Counted from the first letter of the stretch, positions 1-6,871 are shown. The stretch is 64,000 nucleotides of DNA from a virus (IMGVR_UViG_3300013233_000195:36624-100623), one strand, 5' to 3'. Numbers and translations are program-made. Notes: generated by a model from the letters alone, not told the origin.

Positions 1-2
1 AT

Positions 3-197
3 CACATTCCTTCCGAGGAACAAGCTGCCTGGATTCACGCTGTGCTCAATGACGCTGGGCCAGATGGTGTAACAGTAAAACTCAAGAAAGAGGACGCCGA
101 GTGGCTGGCGAGACCGTGCTCCCGACATGGAAGGTACGCCTGCATGTTCCGCATCAAAGAAGCGGTGAAGCGAGCGCTGGACGCGAGTGATGAGTAG
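3..197 (+). CDS. Partial small protein, 3' end only
   Basis: An open frame enters from the left window edge and ends in TAG at 195-197, giving 64 visible residues. The next ORF starts at 190, inside this one, in the overlapping style of the whole plus-strand operon. The product is charged (ends KRALDASDE) and contains a C-x-H-x4-C stretch, but no family was recognised. The start lies outside the window. Confidence 0.6.
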   Translation, partial: HIPSEEQAAWIHAVLNDAGPDGVTVKLKKEDAEWLARPCSRHGRYACMFRIKEAVKRALDASDE

Positions 198-294
198 CGG
201 CGGGCGGAAGAAGCCGCCCTTCGTGCCGGACCAGGCCCTATTTACAGGGAGGAGCCTAATGAAAATAAGGAGGATTGGCATTTGGATGCACTAG
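190..294 (+). CDS. Small ORF starting MSSGGRKKP
   Basis: This 34-codon frame overlaps the end of the previous gene. Its first nine residues are identical to those of the ORF starting at 427, so the two starts look like a local duplication. After about 24 residues it runs into a stop while a neighbouring frame stays open, so it may be a truncated or frameshifted copy. Function unknown. Confidence 0.35.
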   Translation: MSSGGRKKPPFVPDQALFTGRSLMKIRRIGIWMH

Positions 295-434
295 ACCATC
301 TAGCTATTGTGCTATATGGAAGGCCAGCTACTGCGAGAGAGTATTTGGGGGGATCTAATGCAAAGATTCTTGAAGACGCGGCGAAGATACTGGAAAGACT
401 TTTGTGTGAGCTAAAGGAGAAAGACAATGAGTAG
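282..434 (+). CDS. Small hypothetical protein, TTG start
   Basis: A 50-codon frame with an AGGAGG ribosome-binding site at 268-273, eight bases before a TTG at 282. It reads LDALDHLAIVLYG and ends CELKEKDNE, overlapping the ATG of the next gene at 427. The frame is open back to 198 without an ATG, so a frameshift relative to the ORF at 190 is possible. Predicted mostly helical; unknown function. Confidence 0.4.
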   Translation: MDALDHLAIVLYGRPATAREYLGGSNAKILEDAAKILERLLCELKEKDNE

Positions 435-636
435 TGGTGGAAGAAAGAAGCCGGTATTCCTCCCGAACCCAAGGCTGACGGTGGGCGAAGCAAGAGCCCT
501 TCGTAGTTCGAAGGTTATTATGGGGTGGGGGGATGTAATGAGGGTCCATGCCCCAAACTGTAGGTGCCCTGCGTGCCGTGGCATCCGCAAGCTCCGCGCC
601 GCGCTCAAGCGGATGGAAGAGGAGGAGAAGCCGTGA
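427..636 (+). CDS. Small zinc-binding-like protein
   Basis: 69 aa, beginning MSSGGRKKP like the ORF at 190. The C-terminal third carries a CRCPAC cysteine cluster followed by a basic helix and an acidic end (MEEEEKP). A second possible start is ATG 538, just before the cysteine cluster, after a G-rich stretch. The gene overlaps both neighbours by a few bases, as in a translationally coupled operon. Function unknown. Confidence 0.5.
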   Translation: MSSGGRKKPVFLPNPRLTVGEARALRSSKVIMGWGDVMRVHAPNCRCPACRGIRKLRAALKRMEEEEKP

Positions 637-1016
637 AGATCGACCACCGCGAGCTGGAGCGCGACCTGGCCCGCAACCCGGCGGACTACGACGATGACAA
701 GGTGCAGACGCGAACCTGCCACTTAGCCAACCAGTACGGGCACGTCTTTGGAAAGGTGGTACTGGCTCCTGAATGCGGGAGCGACTTCTGTGATAGCTGC
801 GGCGATTGTTTGGGCTGTTCGCAAGCAGACGGTCCCTGCCTCGTGGACGAAGACGGGAACCACTTCTGGGTCCATTACAGCGACGACGTGGAGGCGTTGA
901 AAAAGTGGCTCGAAGAAAGGGAGGTGGACGAGGCGCACAGGGAAAAGCTGGTCGCCACCTGGAGTGATTTCGACCCACTCAAGCAGGCAGAGAAGGAGGA
1001 AAAAAACAATGAGTGA
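633..1016 (+). CDS. Cysteine-rich hypothetical protein
   Basis: The GTG at 633 overlaps the previous stop (GTGA) and follows GGAGGAGAAG, so it is preferred over the longer frame from 564. The product is 127 aa. The central segment C-x4-C-x2-C-x2-C-x2-C (from CGSDFCDSCGDCLGC) could bind one metal ion; the rest is acidic and helical. No family was recognised. Confidence 0.6.
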   Translation: MKIDHRELERDLARNPADYDDDKVQTRTCHLANQYGHVFGKVVLAPECGSDFCDSCGDCLGCSQADGPCLVDEDGNHFWVHYSDDVEALKKWLEEREVDEAHREKLVATWSDFDPLKQAEKEEKNNE

Positions 1017-1069
1017 TCACAAGGGAGAAGTGGGAAGCCGACGTGTTCTACGAGGTCTGGAGGCTAGTG

Positions 1070-1414
1070 ATGATTAACCTAGACGACAACCGCCGGACGG
1101 GGCGTACATCACGGATGCTCGCTGAGGCAGAACGCTTGGTTCGCGAGGAGGGCAAGCCTGTTCTAATTGTTGCGGCGAACTATGCTCAGTCCGAGGCCCT
1201 TCTCAAGCAGATTCCAAAGGATATTTCTGGTTCGATAGAAGTGCTTACTCTCCGAGAAGCGGCAACGCGGATCGACTTCGGCGAGGGCGATTGGCCCCGG
1301 ATGTGGGGTTTTTGTGTCTGCCTGGCAGATCACTACGCGACCGAGTTGTTTCTGGAGGAATGTGCTGGGTGGCTGATTGATCAGAGGAATCAGTGGGAAG
1401 CTGGAGGTGAGTGA
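1070..1414 (+). CDS. P-loop-like small protein
   Basis: ATG 1070 gives 114 aa. The frame is open back to a GTG at 1013 that overlaps the previous stop, so a 133-aa form is possible. The N-terminus has TGRTSRML, a degenerate Walker A seen in several phage nucleotide-binding proteins, followed by a hydrophobic beta strand (KPVLIVAANY) and alternating strands and helices. It precedes an ATPase gene and may be an NTPase accessory. The start is uncertain because a 22-codon ORF (1009-1077) overlaps it. Confidence 0.5.
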   Translation: MINLDDNRRTGRTSRMLAEAERLVREEGKPVLIVAANYAQSEALLKQIPKDISGSIEVLTLREAATRIDFGEGDWPRMWGFCVCLADHYATELFLEECAGWLIDQRNQWEAGGE

Positions 1415-2493
1415 TGCGAATTGAAGAGTTGCAGCTACACAACTTCCGCCGCTATGAAGCCGCTTTGTTCCGTTTCCACCCACAGTTCACAGTCCTCGTC
1501 GGTGACAACGGGAAGGGCAAGACAACGGTGCTTGATGCACTGGCGGTGCTGTTTGGCACCTACTTTCAGGGTTCGGGGATTGAGATAGGGCGACGAACAA
1601 TCCAGAAGTCAGACGCACGCTTCGTCGTACACGAAGTCGAGGGGCAGGTCTCGTTCGAGCCGCAACGCACGGTCTACCTCAAGGCGACGGTGGAAACCGG
1701 TGGCCGGTTGCTCACCTGGAGGCGAGATCTTGGAGATCGGGGCTCCAAGGCCCGAGAGCTTATTGAGTTGGGAGCGCAGCATCGCGATAGGGTCGCGGCG
1801 GGAGACTTCACCGACCTCCCGCTGATGCTCTACTATGGCTCGGGTCGGCTGTGGTGCCCTCACAAGGATGTGCAGCCCGACCGCCCAGGCTCTCGCCTGG
1901 ATGCATATCGCTTCAGCCTTGACCCCAAGTCCGACCACAAGGGCTTCGAGAGGTGGTTCAAGCGCCTCACATACGCCGCGCTTCAGAAGGGCACGGAAAG
2001 CCCGGCAATTGAGGCGGTCGCGCACGTCGTGAAGTCTTGCATCCCGGATGCACAATCTTTTTTCTTCGACACTGGTGGGGACCACATGGTCCTCTCCTTG
2101 GATGATGGGGAGTCGGTCCCTTTCGACAACCTCTCGGATGGCTTTCGGAACATGGTCGCGATGGTTGCGGACATCGCCCATCGTGCGAGCCGCCTCAACC
2201 CCCACCTCGGAGCGGACGCCCCCGCTCTCACGCGGGGGATTGTGCTCATCGACGAGATCGACCTCCATCTCCATCCGCGCTGGCAACGACGTGTCGTCCA
2301 CGACCTGAAGACCGCCTTCCCGGCACTCCAGTTCATCGCCACCACCCATTCGCCGTTCATCCTTCAATCTCTCAGTCCCGGCGAGGTCATCGACCTTGAT
2401 CTCGACACGAGCGCAGCCATCGTCAAGGCGACCCTGCCAGGAGCCGCGGCGCTGGCGAAGAAGGAGGCTATAAAAGATGAAAAGCGATCTTGA
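1414..2493 (+). CDS. RecF/OLD-like AAA ATPase
   Basis: 359 aa in the ABC/SMC-type ATPase superfamily. Visible motifs in order: an N-terminal strand typical of this group (RIEELQLHNFRRY), Walker A GDNGKGKT at residues 30-37, an ABC-signature-like LSDGFRNM in the second half, Walker B (IVLIDEIDLHLHP) and the H-loop histidine in FIATTHSPF. This resembles stand-alone RecF- or OLD-type ATPases that act on DNA ends or in defence and counter-defence. No TOPRIM nuclease domain follows, so it is not a full OLD nuclease. ATG 1414 lies one codon inside a GTG at 1411 and follows GGAGG. The region is visibly GC-richer than the later plus-strand genes. Confidence 0.85.
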   Translation: MRIEELQLHNFRRYEAALFRFHPQFTVLVGDNGKGKTTVLDALAVLFGTYFQGSGIEIGRRTIQKSDARFVVHEVEGQVSFEPQRTVYLKATVETGGRLLTWRRDLGDRGSKARELIELGAQHRDRVAAGDFTDLPLMLYYGSGRLWCPHKDVQPDRPGSRLDAYRFSLDPKSDHKGFERWFKRLTYAALQKGTESPAIEAVAHVVKSCIPDAQSFFFDTGGDHMVLSLDDGESVPFDNLSDGFRNMVAMVADIAHRASRLNPHLGADAPALTRGIVLIDEIDLHLHPRWQRRVVHDLKTAFPALQFIATTHSPFILQSLSPGEVIDLDLDTSAAIVKATLPGAAALAKKEAIKDEKRS

Positions 2494-2776
2494 AATCCAC
2501 GAAGAATGTGCTAGAATTCAGGAACAACTAGAAAATCAGCGCGATGAGGCCATCGCTCGTGCAGACAGACTTGAACGGGAGCGAGCGGATGAGCGCGACC
2601 ATCCGTGGGCCGACTTTCTGGCCGCTAGGGTCCGGGCCATCAGATGGCTGCGCTCACAGAGGAAAACGAGCGGGGAAATCGCACAAGCGGTGTCACTGGA
2701 TGCTTCGCAGGTGTTTTCGATCCTGCTCAAGAGTGATATTCTGCCGGAGGAGACTCACATGGAGGAGAAGTCATGA
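2477..2776 (+). CDS. Coiled-coil protein with C-terminal HTH
   Basis: 99 aa. It starts within the end of the ATPase gene, after AAGGAGG with a nine-base spacer. Residues 10-40 form a charged coiled-coil helix. Residues 52-85 (IRWLRSQRKTSGEIAQAV onwards) fit a helix-turn-helix of the sigma70 region 4 or transposase type. It is the only recognised DNA-binding-like regulator in the left operon. Role inferred only. Confidence 0.6.
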   Translation: MKSDLEIHEECARIQEQLENQRDEAIARADRLERERADERDHPWADFLAARVRAIRWLRSQRKTSGEIAQAVSLDASQVFSILLKSDILPEETHMEEKS

Positions 2777-3111
2777 AAGGACGTAGACCGTGGCGGCCTC
2801 ACCCAAAAGCTGATTCCTTGATTCTCGACGTTGACGGGCATGTTGTGTGCAAGGTCTCTCTGCCCACCGGACAACCAGCGAAGCCAATCCGGGACATGGT
2901 GGTGCGTGCGGTGAACCTTTATGAAAGAGTGCAAGGGACCCGAGAAGAGAGGCCAAGTGTTATACTTGCCGATGACAAGCCAAGGAAGGTTAACGTAGAT
3001 TGTCGGAAGTCTCGTACTCGTCATTCCCGGCAAGTCAGGAGACTTCCAAGATTTGTGCCGGATCGGTTTGCTAGCTCAAAGGGCCTCTGGACAAAAGGAG
3101 ATGCAAAATGA
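2773..3111 (+). CDS. Basic hypothetical protein
   Basis: 112 aa. It starts at an ATGA overlap with the previous stop, after GGAGGAG. The first half looks like a small beta-rich domain (DSLILDVDGHVVCKV); the second half is strongly basic with many Arg and Lys, so nucleic-acid binding is plausible. No family recognised. Confidence 0.6.
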   Translation: MKGRRPWRPHPKADSLILDVDGHVVCKVSLPTGQPAKPIRDMVVRAVNLYERVQGTREERPSVILADDKPRKVNVDCRKSRTRHSRQVRRLPRFVPDRFASSKGLWTKGDAK

Positions 3112-3305
3112 AGTTCAAACCACTTACAAGACAGCAGTTAGAAACACTTAGAGATGATGATGGCATTGCAGTCTTTGAACCCGACACATGGCAAGTTGCT
3201 TGTACCGCTCTCTATTACCTGGACCTACTTTGCGATGCCACTATCCGGGCTGAGAGACTTGAACGGGAAATACAAGATTCCAATTCAGAAGAAGAAAATA
3301 AATGA
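3108..3305 (+). CDS. Small hypothetical protein
   Basis: 65 aa, coupled to its neighbour by an ATGA overlap at 3108, with AAAGGAG upstream. It contains no obvious motif and ends in a charged helix (RLEREIQDSNSEEENK). From here on base composition is clearly more AT-rich than in the first 2.5 kb. Confidence 0.55.
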   Translation: MKFKPLTRQQLETLRDDDGIAVFEPDTWQVACTALYYLDLLCDATIRAERLEREIQDSNSEEENK

Positions 3306-3475
3306 GAAAATCAACAAAAGGTGTCTTTACAAAAGTCTTCTTTGCTGCCCTCTTTGCAATGGCAGGTGCTCAAGTCCTTGGAGTTCCTGCACAGTTGATT
3401 GCTGGAGGTGGACTAATTATTGCTGCCGCACTCTTCCTTGTGGTGGCTCTTGTAGACTTTCTTATTCCCCTTTAA
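3302..3475 (+). CDS. Small two-helix membrane protein
   Basis: 57 aa. The ATG at 3302 overlaps the previous stop. After a short basic N-terminus (MRKSTKG) there are two hydrophobic segments, roughly residues 8-28 and 32-56, separated by a glycine-rich turn (AGGG). The layout suits a small inner-membrane protein, but nothing identifies it as a holin. Confidence 0.55.
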   Translation: MRKSTKGVFTKVFFAALFAMAGAQVLGVPAQLIAGGGLIIAAALFLVVALVDFLIPL

Positions 3476-3485
3476 GGAGAACACA

Positions 3486-4121
3486 ATGCAGTATCCAAAG
3501 ATTCAATCTGTTTGGAAAAGAGATCCAAAAACGCCCAAGTATCTTTTGGAAGGCCAGTGGACCACACCAGAATTCGAGTACCTTAAGGATCTCTTCTGGG
3601 AGTGGACGGAGAAGGTTGATGGAATGAATATCCGAGTCATCTGGGACAAGGATAGCCCCCAGCCACTTCGGTTCGCTGGTAGGACGGACAGAGCACAGAT
3701 CCCAACATTTCTACTAGACAAACTTTTTGAGTTGTTCCCACCAACTAAGTTTGCAGACTTTCCAGATCAGATTACTCTGTTTGGAGAAGGTTACGGTGAA
3801 AAGATTCAGAAGGGTGGGGGCAATTACGGCGAGCCTTCCTTTGTGCTTTTCGATGTTTTCTGTGGCATGTGGCTCAAAAGAGACAATGTTAATGACATCG
3901 CCGCAGTGCTAGGTATTCGATCTGTGCCAGTCGTAGGTTTTGGGACTCTTCCAGAACTGGTTAAGTATGCTGAAGCTGGTCCCGACTCATGCTGGGGAGA
4001 TTTCACTGCTGAAGGATTTGTTGCCCGCCCAACATTTGAGTTGCTTGACAGAAGAGGAAACAGAATCATCACAAAGATAAAGTACAAGGACTTTAATCAT
4101 GGAGATTCAAATGTCGTTTGA
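3486..4121 (+). CDS. RNA ligase (Rnl2-like)
   Basis: 211 aa with the covalent nucleotidyltransferase motifs of the RNA ligase/mRNA capping superfamily. Motif I is KVDGMNIR, with K43 as the AMP-accepting lysine; motif III/IIIa-like segments (EGYGEKIQ, FVLFDVF) follow; motif IV is EGFVARP and motif V is TKIKYKDF. It would seal 3'-OH/5'-phosphate RNA ends through ATP-dependent adenylation. In tRNA-rich phages such ligases are thought to repair tRNAs cut by host anticodon nucleases, an inference here. No polynucleotide kinase partner was found in the window. AAGGAGA upstream supports the start. It is shorter than T4 Rnl2 and lacks an evident C-terminal domain. Confidence 0.85.
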   Translation: MQYPKIQSVWKRDPKTPKYLLEGQWTTPEFEYLKDLFWEWTEKVDGMNIRVIWDKDSPQPLRFAGRTDRAQIPTFLLDKLFELFPPTKFADFPDQITLFGEGYGEKIQKGGGNYGEPSFVLFDVFCGMWLKRDNVNDIAAVLGIRSVPVVGFGTLPELVKYAEAGPDSCWGDFTAEGFVARPTFELLDRRGNRIITKIKYKDFNHGDSNVV

Positions 4122-4269
4122 TAGCGCTGTAAAGGTCTCTAGAATCATTATAACGGTTGCATCTGGTTTCACAGGCATCTTCCTCCTTGGAGCGGCCCCA
4201 AAAACCATTCTAGGTATCTTCCTGCTTGCTTATGCGTTTATCCGCATCATAGGAGATCTCTACTTATGA
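4111..4269 (+). CDS. Small membrane protein
   Basis: 52 aa, with GGAG seven bases before the ATG and a start inside the end of the RNA ligase gene. Two hydrophobic stretches (about residues 10-28 and 33-47) separated by a short polar turn (APKT) indicate a small integral membrane protein. Role unknown. Confidence 0.5.
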   Translation: MSFDSAVKVSRIIITVASGFTGIFLLGAAPKTILGIFLLAYAFIRIIGDLYL

Positions 4270-4394
4270 AGACCAAAAAACCAACAATTCTAGACAATAA
4301 CAACCTTACTAGAAAAGAGCGTAAGGCGGTTATACGAGCACTTTATCAACTCATCCAAAACTTAGAGGATCAATGGCAATTATGGAAAAGATGA
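4266..4394 (+). CDS. Small basic protein
   Basis: 42 aa. The ATG overlaps the previous TGA (ATGA) and the stop overlaps the next start at 4391. The sequence is lysine- and arginine-rich with a predicted helix (RKERKAVIRALYQLIQNLEDQW). Unknown function. Confidence 0.45.
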   Translation: MKTKKPTILDNNNLTRKERKAVIRALYQLIQNLEDQWQLWKR

Positions 4395-4702
4395 CAAGTA
4401 CACAAGAACAACCGACCACACTAAGACTTTGTCACCGCTCCGAAGCCCCCAAAACATCTTTGACTTTTGAGACCGCATTACCAGTCTACAACAAGCTCAA
4501 GCCATTTCTAGCCCTTCGTAAAAACCTTCTATTCCCAGGGCAGTTTAGATCAGCCGGAAAACATCGTTGTTTGGCAACCTCCGCAAGAATGTTTACCGAA
4601 GTCGTGTGGGCACCAAATCCAGCGCAAAAATACAGAAGGCTCAGATACGACGAGTTCTGCGCATACTACAACATTTACCCTTTCAATGGTCGTGAATTTT
4701 AA
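4391..4702 (+). CDS. Hypothetical protein upstream of methyltransferase
   Basis: 103 aa from ATG 4391, which overlaps the previous stop (ATGA); an in-frame ATG at 4373 is the alternative. The C-terminal half is rich in aromatic residues (KYRRLRYDEFCAYYNIYPF). Its stop overlaps the start of the methyltransferase (TAATG), so the two are probably co-translated. No family recognised. Confidence 0.55.
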   Translation: MTSTQEQPTTLRLCHRSEAPKTSLTFETALPVYNKLKPFLALRKNLLFPGQFRSAGKHRCLATSARMFTEVVWAPNPAQKYRRLRYDEFCAYYNIYPFNGREF

Positions 4703-5394
4703 TGCTTACCGTAGGTTCCTGCTTTACTGGCATCGGTGGTATTGATATTGGGCTCTCACTAGCAGGGCTCAAAGTCCTTTGGCAGATTGAAATAGATCCC
4801 CAATGCCAAAGAATCCTAAAATCCCATTGGCCCATCACAACACTTTACAAGGATATTTGCAATGTTCCAAAGACAATCAAGCACGTTGACGTTATCACTG
4901 GAGGTATCCCCTGCCAACCCACAAGCCAAGCAGCCGCCAGAACCCACAGGGGGAAACATTGGATGTGGCCTCCCTTCTTCAACCTTATCAAAACTCTCAA
5001 ACCCAAATACGTTATCATTGAAAATCCCCAAAGTCTTCGCTTCCGTCAAAGAGGACTTGGCGAAATACTCCAAGACTTGGCCCAAATCGGGTATGATGCG
5101 GAATGGTCTGTGTTACGAGCTTCCGACATTGGAGCACCACACAGAAGAGCCCGAATATGGGTGGTTGCCCACCCCCACAGCAAAAGCAAACCAGACAGCA
5201 CCATCCATGCAGAAGCACCGCTCCTGTCGCAATTTACAAAGACTGTTCCCTGGCCCGATCCACCCAAACATATTCGAATGGCTTCTTGGGTTCCCCATAG
5301 ATATGACAGACTTAGAATGCTTGGAAACGCGGCCATGCCCGCCATGGCCCACACAATAGGAGAATACATTCTCAATCATAATGGAGAATCATGA
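4702..5394 (+). CDS. DNA (cytosine-5) methyltransferase
   Basis: 230 aa Dcm-type enzyme that transfers methyl from SAM to C5 of cytosine in DNA. Motif I is FTGIGGIDIGL (residues 8-18), the catalytic Cys is in PCQ at residue 71, motif VI is the variant ENP (107-109), motif VIII is GAPHRRARIW (144-153), and motif IX/X is near the end (LGNAAMPAMAHTIGEYI). The target-recognition region between VIII and IX is very short, so specificity cannot be read. A likely role is protection of phage DNA from host restriction. A second frame inside this gene (4862-5359) also looks conserved. The stop overlaps the next ATG. Confidence 0.9.
   Translation: MLTVGSCFTGIGGIDIGLSLAGLKVLWQIEIDPQCQRILKSHWPITTLYKDICNVPKTIKHVDVITGGIPCQPTSQAAARTHRGKHWMWPPFFNLIKTLKPKYVIIENPQSLRFRQRGLGEILQDLAQIGYDAEWSVLRASDIGAPHRRARIWVVAHPHSKSKPDSTIHAEAPLLSQFTKTVPWPDPPKHIRMASWVPHRYDRLRMLGNAAMPAMAHTIGEYILNHNGES
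4862..5359 (+). CDS. Overprinted ORF inside the methyltransferase
   Basis: 165 codons in the +1 frame within the methyltransferase gene. It has its own AAGGA at 4849-4853, eight bases before the ATG. It reads TWPKSGMMRNG, then WLPTPTAKA, then FEWLLGFPIDMTDLE. From memory, these resemble motifs that recur in many phage methyltransferase-associated proteins (WPRSGMM, LPTPTA, EWLMGFP), which a chance shadow should not show. The same bases encode GYDAEW and HRRARIW in the main frame. It may be a true overlapping gene or the trace of an ancestral frameshifted domain. Expression is unproven. Confidence 0.45.
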   Translation: MFQRQSSTLTLSLEVSPANPQAKQPPEPTGGNIGCGLPSSTLSKLSNPNTLSLKIPKVFASVKEDLAKYSKTWPKSGMMRNGLCYELPTLEHHTEEPEYGWLPTPTAKANQTAPSMQKHRSCRNLQRLFPGPIHPNIFEWLLGFPIDMTDLECLETRPCPPWPTQ

Positions 5395-5615
5395 AACCTT
5401 TTAGAATTGTCCACACAAAGGAAACCAATCATTATGAAATCCGTGAAATCGTCTATGACACAAACAAGAACATTGTAAACTCTTTTCCCACAATCCTTGT
5501 AGAAGCAACACAAGAAGAACTCTTACAAAAGGTTAAAGATATAATGGAAGCGTTCTCCTCCCCAGTTTTACACTCTTCACCACTACATAGACGTAGTAGG
5601 CTAAAAGAACACTAA
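5391..5615 (+). CDS. Small hypothetical protein
   Basis: 74 aa, coupled to the methyltransferase by an ATGA overlap. The first 55 residues look like a compact alpha/beta fold ending in a helix (TQEELLQKVKDIMEAF); the tail is basic. Unknown function. Confidence 0.55.
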   Translation: MKPFRIVHTKETNHYEIREIVYDTNKNIVNSFPTILVEATQEELLQKVKDIMEAFSSPVLHSSPLHRRSRLKEH

Positions 5616-5657
5616 AGATACTGAGATAACCATTATCATCACACAAAGGATAATAAA

Positions 5658-5876
5658 ATGAGAACAAAACAAGATCAACTATGCCCGCGCTGTATGGGCA
5701 CAGGAACCTACATATTTCCAGGCGACTCGACCCCAACCTCCTGTGAGTGGTGCCATACCACTGGCAAGGTAGACCGGTACACAAAAGATAGGTGTATAGA
5801 GTTCTACAGACAACAGAAACAAAAGAAGCACATCTCCACCCTCCCAATCCATTTGAGGCCAGCACAGGGCAAATGA
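5658..5876 (+). CDS. DnaJ-like zinc-finger mini-protein
   Basis: 72 aa, with AAAGGA upstream of the ATG. It has paired motifs CPRCMGTGTY and CEWCHTTGKV, matching the CxxCxGxG repeats of the DnaJ cysteine-rich domain, so it probably binds one zinc ion. There is no J domain. It is the last gene of the plus-strand operon. Similar mini-proteins are common in phages, with no fixed role known. Confidence 0.65.
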   Translation: MRTKQDQLCPRCMGTGTYIFPGDSTPTSCEWCHTTGKVDRYTKDRCIEFYRQQKQKKHISTLPIHLRPAQGK

Positions 5877-5908
5877 GGGGGACTACAAGCGATTCTCACA
5901 CAAGAGTT

Positions 5909-5938
5909 GAGCACAGGGAGTGGCCCCCGCTTGTGCTC
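5909..5938. terminator. Hairpin after the plus-strand operon
   Basis: GAGCACA (5909-5915) and TGTGCTC (5932-5938) form a 7-bp inverted repeat around a GC-rich loop, just downstream of the last plus-strand gene. There is no clear T run directly after it, so this is only a possible terminator for the convergent junction. Confidence 0.35.
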
Positions 5939-6045
5939 GTTAGTATAACATACCATTTTTTTGAGCTAAATTTACATTGGCTAATTTTTTTTGAGCTTCT
6001 GTGCTCTCACCTGTGCTCTTTAGTGTAACATACCATTTTTTTGAG
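5932..6045. repeat. Two 34-bp direct repeats in the convergent gap
   Basis: The 34-bp segments at 5932-5965 and 6012-6045 share TAACATACCATTTTTTTGAG and differ at only two clear positions; their starts are 80 bp apart. They lie in the AT-rich gap between the two converging transcription blocks (5877-6190), where no gene is seen. A protein-binding or termination role is possible but unsupported. Confidence 0.6.
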
Positions 6046-6109
6046 TCATTTTTATGGTGGCTATTTTTTAGCTTAGTTCATGCCACCTTGAGATTTCCGA
6101 TTTTGGAGT

Positions 6110-6129
6110 AAAAGATATCTATATCTTTT
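6110..6129. repeat. Perfect AT-rich palindrome
   Basis: AAAAGATAT and ATATCTTTT flank a 2-bp centre, making a 20-bp palindrome that ends in a T run on both strands. It could act as a bidirectional terminator or a protein site between the converging operons. Confidence 0.45.
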
Positions 6130-6153
6130 TATCCGGAGTTGGACTGGCGGAAT

Positions 6154-6180
6154 GCCCCACGCGCGCGTTGCGCGTGGGGC
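6154..6180 (-). terminator. GC-rich hairpin downstream of 6191 gene
   Basis: Perfect 11-bp arms (GCCCCACGCGC and its complement) around a 5-base loop lie 10 bp beyond the stop of the minus-strand gene ending at 6191. No U tract follows directly, but the palindrome at 6110-6129, further on, supplies T runs. Likely a termination region for the leftmost leftward gene. Confidence 0.45.
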
Positions 6181-6190
6181 CCGCCCCTAC

Positions 6191-6868
6191 CTACTCCGCG
6201 TCGTCGTCCGCGTCGTCGTCCGCGTCGTCGTCCGCGTCGTCGTCCGCGTCGTCGTCCGCGTCGATCAACGCGCGGACGGCCGATTCGGACGCATCCCGCT
6301 CCAGCGTATCAAGCTGGCGGGCCAGCGTTTCGTGATCGGCGATCACGCGTCCCAAAAGCGTGTCGTCGTCCCCAGTAGGACGTTCCAAGAGAGAACGAAC
6401 CCCGCGCAATGCCGACAGATAGAGTTTGTCATGATTCAGAACCGGATACCAGATAGACTTTTGAACCCCCTCCATCGCAAGCCGGGCCTCAGGCTTGTGG
6501 GCAAGGTGCGCAGGGAGTCCGGAAACAATCGCGGCTTGCGCCGTCCATCGGGCGGTTTTTCCCGCCGCGTGATAGGCGACTAGCCGACATTCTCGAAGTA
6601 CTGTATCGGCCTCTTTTCCACCTACCTTGTAGGCGTGAATCTCCACCTCCTGCCCCTTGGGTTTGCGTCCACGCCGCGTAGCTTTGCCTGATACTCCCTC
6701 CGCGATCTTTCGGATTGCGTCAAGGGGATCATCATCGGCCACCATTCCGAGAATCCCGACACCGGCCAAGCCAATCATGCCGACCAAGGTGCCAGCGTTG
6801 ACGACTTGCGCCACAAGCTCCAACGCGAGCAACGCAAGAGCAAAAACGAGGAGCCAAGAACTACGCAT
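6191..6868 (-). CDS. Membrane-anchored protein with acidic repeat tail
   Basis: 225 aa. The N-terminus has two hydrophobic segments (about residues 3-24 and 27-44). A basic linker (GKATRRGRKPKG) and a helical middle domain of about 130 residues follow. The C-terminus is at least five ADDD units encoded by a 12-bp tandem DNA repeat (6194-6263). Such an acidic tail could mimic nucleic acid or bind cations, but that is inference. GGAAGGAAGG upstream supports the start. It forms a two-gene unit with the next small membrane gene and is GC-rich. Confidence 0.6.
   Translation of the reverse strand: MRSSWLLVFALALLALELVAQVVNAGTLVGMIGLAGVGILGMVADDDPLDAIRKIAEGVSGKATRRGRKPKGQEVEIHAYKVGGKEADTVLRECRLVAYHAAGKTARWTAQAAIVSGLPAHLAHKPEARLAMEGVQKSIWYPVLNHDKLYLSALRGVRSLLERPTGDDDTLLGRVIADHETLARQLDTLERDASESAVRALIDADDDADDDADDDADDDADDDAE
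6194..6263. repeat. 12-bp tandem repeat encoding ADDD units
   Basis: The 12-bp unit TCCGCGTCGTCG is repeated at least five times without gaps. It keeps the reading frame of the acidic tail above. Copy number probably varies by slippage without changing frame. Confidence 0.8.
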
Positions 6869-6871
6869 AAC

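Noticed and set aside
242-978. Long minus-strand ORFs in the left 1 kb
   Set aside because: They oppose a tight overlapping plus-strand operon with good ribosome-binding sites and have low-complexity composition.
1411-2493. Complete OLD-family defence nuclease
   Set aside because: ATPase motifs are present, but no TOPRIM domain follows in this or the next gene.
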